24,395 bases of DNA from Gymnopilus junonius (lineage: Eukaryota > Basidiomycota > Agaricomycetes > Agaricales > Galerinaceae), in contig JADNYJ010000470.1 in NCBI GenBank assembly GCA_015501075.1, positions 1-24,395 of the forward strand, read 5' to 3'. Below are positions 1 to 9,458 of this stretch, piece after piece (positions within the stretch are counted from its first letter, which is position 1; every line of letters starts with the position of its first letter). The position numbers were made by a program, and so were the translations under genes. The notes beneath the pieces were generated by a model. That model had not been told where the DNA came from. It searched no databases and saw nothing but the letters and a program-made list of their open reading frames with translations.

Positions 1-820
1 TCTATTCGTGAGTAACACACATTCCGTACTTCGAGGATTATCTTCTGAAAATATCAACTTTCGTAGATTTACCCAGCTCTCCGACGTTTTGGTATTAATT
101 TCAGTGCTCTGAAGAAGATTACTGCTGGATTTATGACCGGCGCAGCATCTATGGTCTGGGCTGCAAGTAGGTCTTTTGTGCGCTATCTCTTCCCGTAGCT
201 GTCGTTTATTTTGATTATTAGCCCTTCAACATTATATTTACAAGGTTTGTACCGTTAAGCGATTTCTCACTGCAAGAACTCATGTCGTAATAGACTAACC
301 CTTGTGGCTATGCTGCATCCGAGTGCGAAATCGGGGTTTCTCCCCTCAACGTCTGGATTCAGTCTGGATCGTCTGTATTCGTTCTTATCTAATCTTAAAT
401 TCTGTGTGCTAAGGAAGAATAATTACAGATACATTCTAATCGCCATTAGTGAAATCCTAGCTTCCATTACTGGCTTGGAATATGCCTTTACCAAAGCACC
501 GAAGAACATGCGCTCTCTCGTCATGGGCTTCTTCTTGTTCATGTCTGCTTTGTCCTCTGCCCTCGGGGAGGCATTTGTTTGTGCGTGCCAAGGTTTCTCT
601 TATATTACTCTTGTTCAAGTAAAAAAAATTCGTTCATATAGCCCTGTCTGCTGACCCTTTGCTAGTATGGAACTACGGCGTCATGGGTGTTCTGGCGTTC
701 TTGACCGGTATCATCTTTTGGTTCTCCGTTAGGGACCTTGATGCCAAGGAAGACGAGCTTAATAATTTGGCCGTTGGGCATCTTGGTGTTGAGGCGCCGC
801 ATCACTCTGAGAAGGCCTAA
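1..820 (+). CDS. PTR2/POT-family peptide transporter, C-terminal part (5' end outside window)
   Basis: Proton-coupled oligopeptide transporters of the PTR2/POT family import di- and tripeptides across the plasma membrane. Only the last ~166 residues are in the window. Exons that join in phase: 1-7, 105-166, 222-244, 294-370, 429-580, 642-820, with GT-AG introns of 49-97 nt. The reading includes MTGAASMVWAA, LQHYIYKTNPCGY, SPLNVWIQSGSYILIAISEI, LASITGLEYAFTKAPKNMRS and LSADPLLVWNYGVMG. The E-x-x-x-x-x-x-GLEYAFT-x-AP-x-x-M-x-S block is the characteristic late-helix region of fungal PTR2 proteins. Two further hydrophobic helices and a short hydrophilic tail (ending HHSEKA) follow. The 23-nt exon 222-244 and the donor at 371 (GTCTGT, non-consensus) are the least certain joins, but only they keep frame and family similarity. 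The stop is TAA at 818-820. Family call is firm; substrate is inferred. Confidence 0.88.
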
Positions 821-932
821 GTACTGTAGTAATATTAGCCTCTGAGCGCCATTTCTTTCTTATGTTGGATTTATGATGTATACTTAAGCAGTTCCATCGC
901 TCGAATTAATAACTGAACACCATCATGCATAG

Positions 933-2025
933 TGCCTGGTCACTTTCAGTGAACCAGGTTTTGGAGTGGAATAGAGAATTCAGTTTTAGGAAGCTTCCCC
1001 AAAAGAAAAAAAAATAGGCCCAAGGTCTAGATCCATTGCGCTATTCAGAATAACATGGCCCTTCGGGCACACCTGGCCACGTGGCCAATTTTTGTGTATA
1101 AGATCCTGTAGCAGTGCAAGCACCAATCCCTGACTCTATCTTTCTCAGTAAAACTTACAATCAGCACCATTTGCATCCTTTCAAGATCTATGTAAAATGT
1201 AAGTTTACTGCTGGCCGCTTGTCGCCAACCTTCGGTTGACTCCTCACGGCCAGCTGAAGGGTAATTATGTTACTTCTATAGTAAAATATGTAATGCAGAA
1301 AATGTTGAAATTTTTGTAAGCTAAAAAATTTGCAGTTCAGATATATAGAAGAAAGTGAATGCATAGTTCGAGGCCGTGGGAAAGCTCAGACCGACATTGG
1401 CGGGAGTCGTTCATTTCGAACTCGACAGAACCCTTTCTATCTATCTATCACTCACGTGATAGAGTCGGAGAATAGCGCAATGGATCTAGACCTTGGGCCT
1501 ATTTTTTTTCTTTTGGGGAAGCTTCCTAAAACTGAATTCTCTATTCCACTCCAAAACCTGGTTCACTGAAAGTGACCAGGCATTCCCCGACTCTATCACG
1601 TGAGTGATAGATAGAATAGATAGAAAGGGTTCTGTCGAGTTCGAAATGAACGACTCCCGCCAATGTCGGTCTGAGCTTTCCCACGGCCTCGAACTGTGCA
1701 GCATGCTAAGATTTATTCACTTTCTTCTATATATCTGAACTGCAAATTTTTTAGCTTACAAAAATTTCCACATTTACTGCATTACATATTTTACTATAGA
1801 AGTAACATAATTACCCTTCAGCTGGCTGCAAGGAGTCAACCGAAGGTTGGCGATGAGCGGCCAGCAGTAAACCTACATTTCACGTAGATCTTGAAAGGAT
1901 GCAAATGGTGCCGATTGTTAAGTTTTACTGAGAAAGATAGAGTCGGGGATTGGTGCTTGCGCCGCTATGGGATCTTATACACAAAAATTGGCCACGTGGC
2001 CAGGCGTGCCCGAAGGGCCATGTTA
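933..2025. repeat. Nested inverted repeat, arm order A-B-A'-B'
   Basis: Two sequence blocks each occur twice in opposite orientation. Block A (933-1046) is repeated inverted at 1470-1582 with only a few differences. Block B (1050-1472) is repeated inverted at 1581-2025, also at high similarity. The order A-B-A'-B' is not a simple hairpin: A/A' fold around B, while B/B' fold around A'. Block B carries a perfect palindrome, TGGCCACGTGGCCA (centre about 1081), and a second CACGTG site. The ORFs here are by-products of the symmetry and encode nothing recognisable. No clear target-site duplication or terminal motif is visible at 933 or 2025. It is probably a non-autonomous foldback/MITE-like element or a rearranged pair of copies, inserted 112 bp after the transporter stop. 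Element class is unknown. Confidence 0.85.
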
Positions 2026-2368
2026 TGTACTATACCGGAAATTGTGAATTCCAGAATGAATCACGATGGCACGTGGTCAAACAGGAAGACCAGAATGAAG
2101 AGAGAATTCGCCCTGGGTATATTCAATTTGGGAATGAACCACCATTTTCAAGGGAATGACCGAGAAAAATCTTGTATAACTCCCCCAGCTCTTTTCAATT
2201 GTCGACTCGGTCAGTTTGTAAGAAAAAGAAGGGAAGTAAGCATGCTTAAAGTTGAATCTGGTGAATACAGACGACTAGTTTACGGGAGGCAGATCAAAAG
2301 TCATTTGGAAACACGTGTATTTGATTGGAGAAGTCCGTCAAGTCTGCCTTCCTTTTTTGTTGCAAAGT
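2026..2368. other. Intergenic stretch, nothing recognised
   Basis: This lies between the inverted repeat and the stop codon of the minus-strand GFA gene, so it should hold that gene's 3' UTR. An open frame crosses it on the plus strand but its end is antisense to the GFA gene and it resembles no family. I see no further repeat or RNA gene. Confidence 0.5.
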
Positions 2369-3619
2369 TCATGCCATCTTCAGCCCGTCCTCTAACGCCT
2401 TACCCAACGAGCGGCTCACGGCTCTCTCTATATAACTGACACGGTTCTTTTGCCACTCCAACCAATCTTCCGCTCTTGCACCTACACTGGCTTCATCAAC
2501 CAGCCCAACAGACACCGCTACCAAATCCAACACGTCAGCTCGCCACCAGAATGCCGACGCGCCACAAGTTTCGCAGAATTCTCGATATATCCCTGGACTC
2601 GAGATATACTGTTTCAAGCCTTTCGGTCTCTTGCTTTCCTCTTCCAAACATATCGGCATACCAGAGCCAGGCTCGACGATGTTTACGAGAGGGATGTATG
2701 CCCATGACTGCACCTCGAATCCGCTGCTCCGACGGCAGAAGGGACACATACAATGCCCGGCGACGTATTTCGTTGGAAGAGGGGAATTTGTGGGACGCAG
2801 CCACCATTTCTCGTCGTGTGGGTTGGTAATTTTAGAGAGATGAGTGACGTCATACGGACAGAGGAGGTCTGGATACGGGGACGAAGGTTCTGTGGAAGCC
2901 TCCGTCGGCCGGGTGATGTCAAATGTAATCTTTCCACAGTGACAATGGGCTTGCAATTTGTTTTGGTCGGGCTGTTTCTTCTCCAGGATGGATTTGTCCT
3001 TCCATCCTAAAGGAAGTTCCTCACTCCCTAGAGCCTCCTTATATCTCTTCAGTGGAACGCCTTCTATACTCCTCAGATGATCGGCCATACCCCCATCCAA
3101 CGTATCGCCCACCCAAATGTGATACCCGATCTTGACTATTCCCTCTGTTCGCTCCAAGGCCCCGACGGCCACAGCCCAGTGGTCTCCGTCAGGCTGATGG
3201 TGCACCCAAAATAGGTGAGCAGAGCACGAACTGCAGAAATACCTGGTAACATCTTTGGATGTCTTATACGCGATCAGGTCGTTCAGGTCGAGAGGTTCTT
3301 CTGGGTCGGCGATGTTGATTTCAAAGGGCTCTAGGATGGTTGGCGGGTGCAATGAATTCCCGTTGGCGTTTCCAGTGCCGTGGTTTGCATGTCCCTGCCA
3401 ATGATTGCCAGGCCCAGGAGTCGGCATACGACTGGTATTCTCGAATCGTTCAAGAGGCACTCCTTGGATGCTAACTCGATGCACAGCCATCTGTCCGGAG
3501 GTGTGACGGCACGTATTGCAATGGCAGAGGTCATCCGTGATGGGGAGAGAGTCGGTAGCAAATGTGACGCGGAAGCGGAGAAGCTCGCATTGACACGTCG
3601 CGTCAACGAAGGTGGTCAT
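2369..3619 (-). CDS. Two-domain GFA/CENP-V-type zinc protein (paralogue 1)
   Basis: Single-exon gene of 416 aa, ATG at 3619-3617, stop TGA at 2371-2369. It contains two GFA (glutathione-dependent formaldehyde-activating enzyme/centromere protein V) folds in tandem. Domain 1 has C9-x-C11, C32-H-C34-x-x-C37 followed by R-H-x-x-G, and FC129-x-x-C132. Domain 2 has C226-x-C228, C290-x-C292-x-x-C295 with RRSSG, and FC349-x-x-C352-G. These are the zinc-ligand cysteines of the family, whose founding member was reported to condense glutathione with formaldehyde; many fungal members have no proven reaction. Residues about 60-100 form a Gly/Asn/His-rich insertion between the zinc ligands of domain 1 that the two neighbouring paralogues lack. 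No signal peptide or membrane segment is seen, so it is probably cytosolic. Family call is strong; substrate unknown. Confidence 0.9.
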   Translation of the reverse strand: MTTFVDATCQCELLRFRVTFATDSLPITDDLCHCNTCRHTSGQMAVHRVSIQGVPLERFENTSRMPTPGPGNHWQGHANHGTGNANGNSLHPPTILEPFEINIADPEEPLDLNDLIAYKTSKDVTRYFCSSCSAHLFWVHHQPDGDHWAVAVGALERTEGIVKIGYHIWVGDTLDGGMADHLRSIEGVPLKRYKEALGSEELPLGWKDKSILEKKQPDQNKLQAHCHCGKITFDITRPTEASTEPSSPYPDLLCPYDVTHLSKITNPHDEKWWLRPTNSPLPTKYVAGHCMCPFCRRSSGFEVQSWAYIPLVNIVEPGSGMPICLEEESKRPKGLKQYISSPGIYREFCETCGASAFWWRADVLDLVAVSVGLVDEASVGARAEDWLEWQKNRVSYIERAVSRSLGKALEDGLKMA

Positions 3620-4634
3620 TGTGGTGTTTTAGATAAAGATGAAAATCGGTCTTGGCAACTGCGCGGTCAATACCAATCGACAAGAACGATGGTTTGATCA
3701 GACTCACTTGATCAACAAATTGACAGTAAAATATGGGCACTATGGGAAAGGATGCAGGAGAAATGAGTGATCCAGAAGTGCTCTATAGAGTGGCGGTTGA
3801 GAATGATGCGCGAGTGGAGTATCCGAGTCGCTGTCGGACAACGATTGAGAGCTGGATGCTAGGTAAGCTGCGTTACTGCAGGAAGCTCATTTCCTATCGT
3901 ACTTAAAGCATCAGAAAATCTACTTCAGGCTATCTTCATGTGTGAATTAATGCATCGTTGGTCCATGAGTTTTGGAAGACGGAGGATGTCTAGACCTCCA
4001 AAACACCTGTTTCAACGCCATATGCCGACGGCAGTGGCGGGCTAGACTGTCCGGGTTTAGCTTGCGTGGACTATTTTTATCCTGCCTGCTGACCACTACT
4101 TCGTGGCGCCAGCCTCCAGACCTTCATCTCGTGGCACAGCATGAGTTGTTCCTTTGAAGACGACATAAAGGAAAAATAAGAGTGAAAGCAAAATAGGATG
4201 GGATAGGGAAGCTTTAAAGAAGTTGGTGGTGCCGCCGCCACTGCCAGCAGCAGTAGTGCACTGAACCTCACTGTGAATATAAACTACAACTTCGAATCAG
4301 AGAATTCCTTCTTGGAGCATTCCTTCCGAATTCGCGAGGGATGGACCAGACGTCAAGAATCAATCTCCGTTTAAACGTATGGTTTAGCAGATGCAATCAA
4401 CGGTAAGTCATCTGCAAGGTCATCAGAAAACTGGTCTGTGAGAGTCAAAACCAAAGAGGAAAGAAAATAACGAAAAGGGAATCACTAGAATCACTTGTCA
4501 GAGAAAATTGAGCGCTTGGAAACGGGACGGAGGTGAGTGTGACAGACGTCTACAGAGGCACGTGAAACTATGCGACGTGTTGTCACATCAAAAGTCACAT
4601 CCACACCGCAAGAATTTGAGCATTGACGACGACA
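3620..4634. other. Divergent intergenic region between GFA paralogue 1 and the acidic-protein gene
   Basis: About 1 kb without a supportable gene. It must contain the promoters of the minus-strand GFA gene (starting 3619) and of the plus-strand gene starting at 4635. Short open frames on both strands show no domain or splice logic. No clear TATA box, tRNA or repeat was found. Confidence 0.5.
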
Positions 4635-5837
4635 ATGCAACCGTCAAGCCCATTGTACTTCCCCCAGACACCCTCTACCTCAAGGTTCCCTCTTCAATAC
4701 AAACCATTAAACTCTTCTCCTCTCGTCGACTCACCGGGAAAGTCGTCCCCAATAGTTGCTGCCCAAGCGCGTCGTAAATCTCAGTATAAGGCTCAGGTTC
4801 CAGTCACACCTTTATTTCCGCGAAGCTCTTCCAGTAGTCGAACAGCTACGCAAAGAAACTTTTCTTTGAATAGAAGTCCGGGTCCGAATCGTCTCTTGGG
4901 CTCCGCCGAGGCCAACCCACAGAAGGCGCTTGCGCGAGATAGACTCACTCGCTATTTGGAGAAAGTAGGAAAAGCAAGGGAGAAGAATGTCTGTGGTCGC
5001 AGATTTTTGGGTGCTAAAATGTCCGATGATGATGTCTTTGCGATGGATGATGATGAGGAAGAGGATGATGAGGATATTATGCAGGACGAGGTTCGCATTC
5101 TTTTACCAGTCAGGCAGAGAAAAACTCTAACCCCAGGTCATCTTCCGTGCTTCTAGCTTTTTCGAAGAATAATGGCTAATACCAATCGGAAACAAAAGCA
5201 CGCCTATAACATATCTTATGCTATTGAAGTGGGCTCATCTTTCGATCCGGACCTTGAAGATGTAAGTACTTGGGAGCGGGAATTAGTAGGTACGCACTTT
5301 CTTTCGTCGATTCTGATGCCGCTGAAGTACCTCTGAAACAATGAAACGCTATTTTCTCGAATTAGATGCCGAAGCTCATGCGACTGCCTCTAATACCGCC
5401 ATGCAGCCTGAAGAAGATATCCTTACCCCAGATGAGCTTGATGAACAAGAGCTTCAAGAATATGCTGAGGAATATGCAAGACTAGCACCCTCCATTGCTT
5501 CAGAGGATGTAGTAGAAGATTATCTATTTGACTGGAGTGATGGAGAGGAGTTAAGCCCCTTGCCTCCGCAAGGCCCGGGAACTCAGAGAATGGGAGATGA
5601 CGACACATGGACATATCGTGATATCTCATTGCCCTCGTTAGTATTTTATTTTCTTGTTCACATGCTATTTGTATATGTATCAAGTGGATCTTTTTTTTTT
5701 GCTTTGTTGATATCATTTGTTGCATTAAAATGTGTATCAAGTATCCGGTGCTTGGCACATTGCAGCTGCCTAATTTATTACTCTCGATGAAGAGGTGTGA
5801 ATTTTGTCTTCTGACGCATCTGCAGAATGACTATTGA
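4635..5837 (+). CDS. Acidic conserved fungal protein of unknown function, four exons
   Basis: Proposed CDS join(4635..5090, 5157..5289, 5366..5640, 5826..5837), 291 aa. All introns are GT-AG (66, 76 and 185 nt) and the phases fit. The start is the first ATG, giving an N-terminus MQPSSPLYFPQTPSTSRF; an in-frame TTG upstream is not used in eukaryotes. The N-terminal ~100 residues are Ser/Pro-rich and probably disordered. A stretch near 5023-5090 is a run of Asp/Glu (DDDEEEDDEDI). The core in exon 2, KHAYNISYAIEVGSSFDPD then LEDVSTWERELV, looks conserved and folded. Exon 3 is again acidic and contains a DYLFDWSDGEE segment. The 12-nt last exon (N-D-Y-stop) is the weakest part. The SSPLYFP opening recalls N-termini of some nuclear proteins, but I do not recognise the family. 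It converges on the GFA pseudogene, 94 bp away. Confidence 0.7.
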
Positions 5838-5931
5838 TTTGCGTATACCTTCTGGACAGTATTTTAAATTTTATACGCGTAATACCACCTCGAATGTGGA
5901 CCAACGAAAGGAAATGACCAATCTACTTGGC

Positions 5932-7052
5932 TCAATCAGCCTGCGTAGGAGCAGTCTTGACACCCTTTTTAAGAGCCTCCAAACCAGCTTTGTCGATGGC
6001 ATCTTCAGGGTGAATAACTTCCTCGTGCCAGTGGCACCATTGCTCGGCCCTAGTACCGCCCTCTTGATCAATGAGTCCAGCACTGACACAAACCACAACC
6101 GGCTCGCCATCAATAGGCATAGGGTAATGCCCTTTCTTCGTATACCATAAAAAGATAGTCGCGCCGCAAGTCCCGCAAGCCTCACGAAATACTCCGGACT
6201 GCTTTCGTAGAGCTGCAAACCCGCGATTCGACCGCTGCTCCCAGGGGAATACGTAACGGGATTGCCGGTATAGGAATTCAAGACGTTGACGGCTGGAAGG
6301 ATAACCCAGCTGTTAATAATTGTTCCACTGGTCAGTCGGCAACTGTTGCACAGGCAGTGCCCGCACATGAATTTGGGGAGGGAGGTTGCCTCCATCTGCT
6401 TTCTTAGCGACTGCCCACCAGTTCATAGGGTCCTTCGTAAGCTCTTCTTCAACGCGCGTGAGGCGTAGGGAAATTGACTTGCAGTGGCAGTAAGCCGCAA
6501 GATGGTCCTGACCTCCTCCTGCTTTGACTTTCTTTCCAATGCTGTCTGCACTCCATCCTACGTGCAAAGTAGCCGAATTCTTCTTAGTGGTGTACCTCGG
6601 CAAAGTGACACCATCCACAATGCGGTAATGTTCCGCAAGTCCTCCGTCAAGAGTGTCGCTAACAAATGTATGGCTTCCCGCTTTCACAATACCATCGACG
6701 CGTTCCAAAGCACCAGTGGACACGGCCCAATAAGCGACAGAGTCGATCTCAGCGGAGCCAACGATATGGGCACCGCAAGCCTTGCAGAAGTAGCGCGTAA
6801 ACAGGGACCCGTCACCCTTATAAGTCTTGAGGTTGGAGAGATCAGCTGGCTTCCGGGATGATGATGTCGAGTCTGTAGTAAGGGGTACGCCATCGAACAT
6901 CGCACCCTGGAACATGAGCTGGCCAGTGATGTGTCGGCAGGAGTTGCAATGGCAGAATGAACGTGTAAGAGGGAGTTTCACGGTGTGTCAAAAGGTATTT
7001 GAAACGTATTGAGACCACACTTGCAGGAGGCTTTTACGAAAGTCGAAGACAT
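5932..7052 (-). pseudogene. Broken two-domain GFA/CENP-V-type gene (paralogue 2)
   Basis: A full-length relative of the flanking GFA genes, but no single frame is open. Reading from ATG at 7052-7050 (MSSTFVKASCKCG) the frame breaks at about 6981-6984, where one base seems missing. The next segment (FCHCNSCRHITG, FCKACGAHI, AAYCHCKSISL) runs to a CCCC run at 6375-6378 with one extra base. The segment GHCLCNSCRLTSG to YESSP is then in a shifted frame until about 6195, where a lost base returns it to EACGTCGATIF and a C-terminus ending KTAPTQAD, stop at 5934-5932. All expected zinc cysteines of both domains survive in the pieces. No GT-AG intron can explain the shifts. It is most likely a recent pseudogene; three assembly errors in one gene, with both neighbours clean, is less likely. 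Confidence 0.82.
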
Positions 7053-7564
7053 TTCAGGCATTGAAAGACTCTGGAGGGTCGGAGCCTACGAGAAGGAGAA
7101 GAAACGGCCTTTAAACTATAAGACCCTGAAGGTCATCTTTATTTTTGTCCTCAATACGCTTTGAAGACGCCTGTGTGGGACAACAATCGAGTCAGAAAGA
7201 GGGTCGCATGATATCTATCAAATATCGAAGCATACCAGTGAGAACGTACCTACTACGCCGTGCAGTGGTTGGATGCAACGGAGGCCGGAATCATTGCAGA
7301 CAATAAATGTTTATCTGTAGTTTAACTCTTCCTGCTACCGTAAATGTGAAAGACAATGCTACAACGAAGGACATCTTTTGATAGTAAGAGATGAGATTCA
7401 TTGAACCTCCACGATGGACATCAAATACGTACAATGTCATGTCAGAAACGCGTCGCTTCGCGTTCCTAATTAGCACCGCGTGGTATCTTCAAATTGAAAT
7501 TGACATTGAAGTTTGTCGCCAAAGCATCGGCTTTGTATAATACAACGGATAAGACCATCCGATA
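7053..7564. other. Intergenic stretch between GFA paralogues 2 and 3
   Basis: It holds the former promoter of the broken GFA gene and the 3' flank of the intact paralogue 3. Short frames are without family resemblance. No repeat, RNA gene or clear regulatory motif was recognised. Confidence 0.5.
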
Positions 7565-8713
7565 TTATGTACTAGTTTCCGGTTTCCGCATTTCCTCGTA
7601 ATCAATTTCATAACACCCAAACGCCTTCAGTCCATTCTCAAGGTCATCAAGGACCATCTTATCAACAGGATTATCAGGATGAGGCACTTTGTCTGCCCAA
7701 GCAAACCATCGATCTGCCCTTGACCCTTCCTGCTCTTGATCAAGTAGTCCTGCACCAACGTCCAGAATGTCCCCGCCCTTCCTGTTCCTAGTCCAATAGA
7801 AGACCTTAGCCCCGCACGTTGCACAGGACTCCCGAAATATTCCGGGGCTTGACTCATACTGCGCCAAGCCTGGAGTTCTCGTTTCACCTTCTTTGGGATC
7901 AAGGACCACTGGGAGTGAAGTGTAGGTGTCGATGATATTGACGCGGTCAAGGTAGATCCAACTGGTGACGAGTGCTCCATTTACAAACCTGCAGGAATCG
8001 CAAATGCAGTGAGCGGCATGATATTGAATCTGTGATTGTTCATCCTTTGCGGGGATCAACCACCACTGCACGTTTGGTTTGGGTTTGGTGATGGTGGTTT
8101 CGCGCAAAAGAGTCAAGTTTATGGATTTGCAATCACAGTAAGCAGAAAGTGTCGCGTTTGCTTTAAAAAGCGTCTCTTGAGTTTTGAGTAGCTTGGGCGC
8201 TTTCCAGTCGAATGGGAGAGTTTCTCCGTCTTCTTTCATCGACTTGTATCGGGGTAATTCAATGCCAGAAACGACAGGATAATGATTTGCAAAGCCACCA
8301 TCTATCGTGGACTCGACAAAGCGGTGGGCTCCAACTTGTACGATTCCTTGGGGTTGTTCAAGAATGCCCGTATAAACGCTCCAACTATCAGAATCTCTAT
8401 TCGATGGATCCTGACAAAACATATGACATGAACATCTAGCACAGAAGTACCTCGTTAGACGTCCTGATGGCTTGGAATAAGCCTTCAAATGCTGAAGATT
8501 CTCTGGTTTTCCTGCTATATCATCTGGAGATGCATCCGATGCCAAAGGTGCATTGATAATCGGTGCAGTGTGAATGAACATTAGGCCAGTGCTATGTCGA
8601 CATGTATTGCAGTGACAAAGATCTGAAGCAATGGGGAGAGATGAAGTGTGGAATGCGACTTTGAACTTGTTGGTGCCGCAATGGCAGGTTACGTTGACAA
8701 GGGTAATGGTCAT
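7565..8713 (-). CDS. Two-domain GFA/CENP-V-type zinc protein (paralogue 3)
   Basis: Single-exon gene of 382 aa, ATG at 8713-8711, stop TAG at 7567-7565. Two GFA folds in tandem: domain 1 with C10-x-C12, C33-H-C35-x-x-C38 plus RHSTG, and FC91-x-x-C94; domain 2 with C193-x-C195, C236-x-C238-x-x-C241 and C297-x-x-C300-G. Blocks LCHCNTCRH, YESSPGIFRESC and the GLLDQE region near the C-terminus match the other two paralogues, showing common descent by local duplication. It lacks the Gly/Asn/His loop of paralogue 1 and has a longer acidic tail (EIDYEEMRKPETST). It probably acts as a cytosolic zinc-dependent C-S lyase-type enzyme or small-thiol-adduct binding protein; this is inference from the family. 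A TATAAATA box lies just upstream. Confidence 0.9.
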   Translation of the reverse strand: MTITLVNVTCHCGTNKFKVAFHTSSLPIASDLCHCNTCRHSTGLMFIHTAPIINAPLASDASPDDIAGKPENLQHLKAYSKPSGRLTRYFCARCSCHMFCQDPSNRDSDSWSVYTGILEQPQGIVQVGAHRFVESTIDGGFANHYPVVSGIELPRYKSMKEDGETLPFDWKAPKLLKTQETLFKANATLSAYCDCKSINLTLLRETTITKPKPNVQWWLIPAKDEQSQIQYHAAHCICDSCRFVNGALVTSWIYLDRVNIIDTYTSLPVVLDPKEGETRTPGLAQYESSPGIFRESCATCGAKVFYWTRNRKGGDILDVGAGLLDQEQEGSRADRWFAWADKVPHPDNPVDKMVLDDLENGLKAFGCYEIDYEEMRKPETST

Positions 8714-8746
8714 CTTGAATGTAAGTAGGAGACCTCTTTTCAGTAG

Positions 8747-8754
8747 TATTTATA
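8747..8754 (-). promoter_or_regulatory. Candidate TATA box of GFA paralogue 3
   Basis: On the minus strand this reads TATAAATA and lies 34 nt upstream of the ATG at 8713. If used, the 5' leader would be very short. Based on sequence match and position only. Confidence 0.4.
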
Positions 8755-9249
8755 CGACAGAAATTCACCGACGAAAGTGGTTCTTGACTGAGGAAGCATG
8801 CGTCCTGAACCCATGATTACCAACTGATTCGATACGCTTCCGAAGACAATTCACACAGTTGAGAATTGACTCAAACTCCAATGACGCATGGCAACCAAGT
8901 TTTGCCTGGAAAAAAAGAAGCCTGAAGGAAGGTCAGCCAGGCCATCAAGCTTCAGGGGTGAAAGATAGTAAGAAAACGATGGGTAGAACACGCTGGCCCT
9001 CTTACTATTTTCGCTCGACAACCATCCTCGTGTCTGTGAATGTTCCGGCACATTCTGTCCAAACAATAGTTTCTGAGCATCTTCGTGTCGATCAAAAAAG
9101 TTCAGCCAGACACAGTACACTGTAAGCATGGCATGTAAGGGAGAAACAGGGTTCCCGGTGCGCGTCATGTTCAATGGGCAAATTTAACCGTGAAAGTTGG
9201 TGTTGTTTGGCACTGGCAACAAGATTCAAGCCCCCGGAATCAAAGCCCC

Positions 9250-9358
9250 TAGACCGGTGACCGATCGTCGAATGAGGTTGACGAGGCAAGCAGAGAAACC
9301 TCGGGGTATCGAGGCACCTCAGCTCGTCCGCCTCATACACCGAACGGTCACCGGTTTA
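9250..9358. repeat. Imperfect 110-bp palindrome
   Basis: The left arm (about 9250-9289) and right arm (about 9318-9358) are inverted copies. They share a perfect ACCGGTGACCG core and then ATGAGG and GACGAG blocks, roughly three quarters identical over 40 bp, with a spacer of about 30 bp. It sits in an otherwise featureless intergenic region (8755-9458) upstream of the first membrane-protein gene. It could be a MITE remnant, a structured RNA or a protein-binding palindrome; nothing in the sequence decides. Confidence 0.6.
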
Positions 9359-9458
9359 ATTTTCCTCATATCTGGACCTTAAATTGCCAGCTTAATTATC
9401 AGTAGGATGAGGCATAAGGAATTCATTCCGTCTTTCAAGATCTGTCACTGATCATGTC

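Noticed and set aside
1330..1704. Two overlapping ORFs on opposite strands with similar peptides
   Set aside because: They are mirror images created by the inverted repeat A/A' and B/B'; no family, no splice logic.
1891..2439. 182-codon plus-strand ORF
   Set aside because: It begins in repeat B', crosses unrelated sequence and ends antisense to the GFA gene; composition is not protein-like.
4623..4634. TTG start upstream of the acidic-protein gene, and a GTG start (12711) for membrane-protein copy B
   Set aside because: Both are prokaryote-style starts; the first in-frame ATGs (4635, 12747) fit a fungal gene and alignment between copies.
6195..6378. Programmed frameshifting in GFA paralogue 2
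   Set aside because: Three separate shifts, no slippery heptamer, and the paralogues read straight through at these positions.
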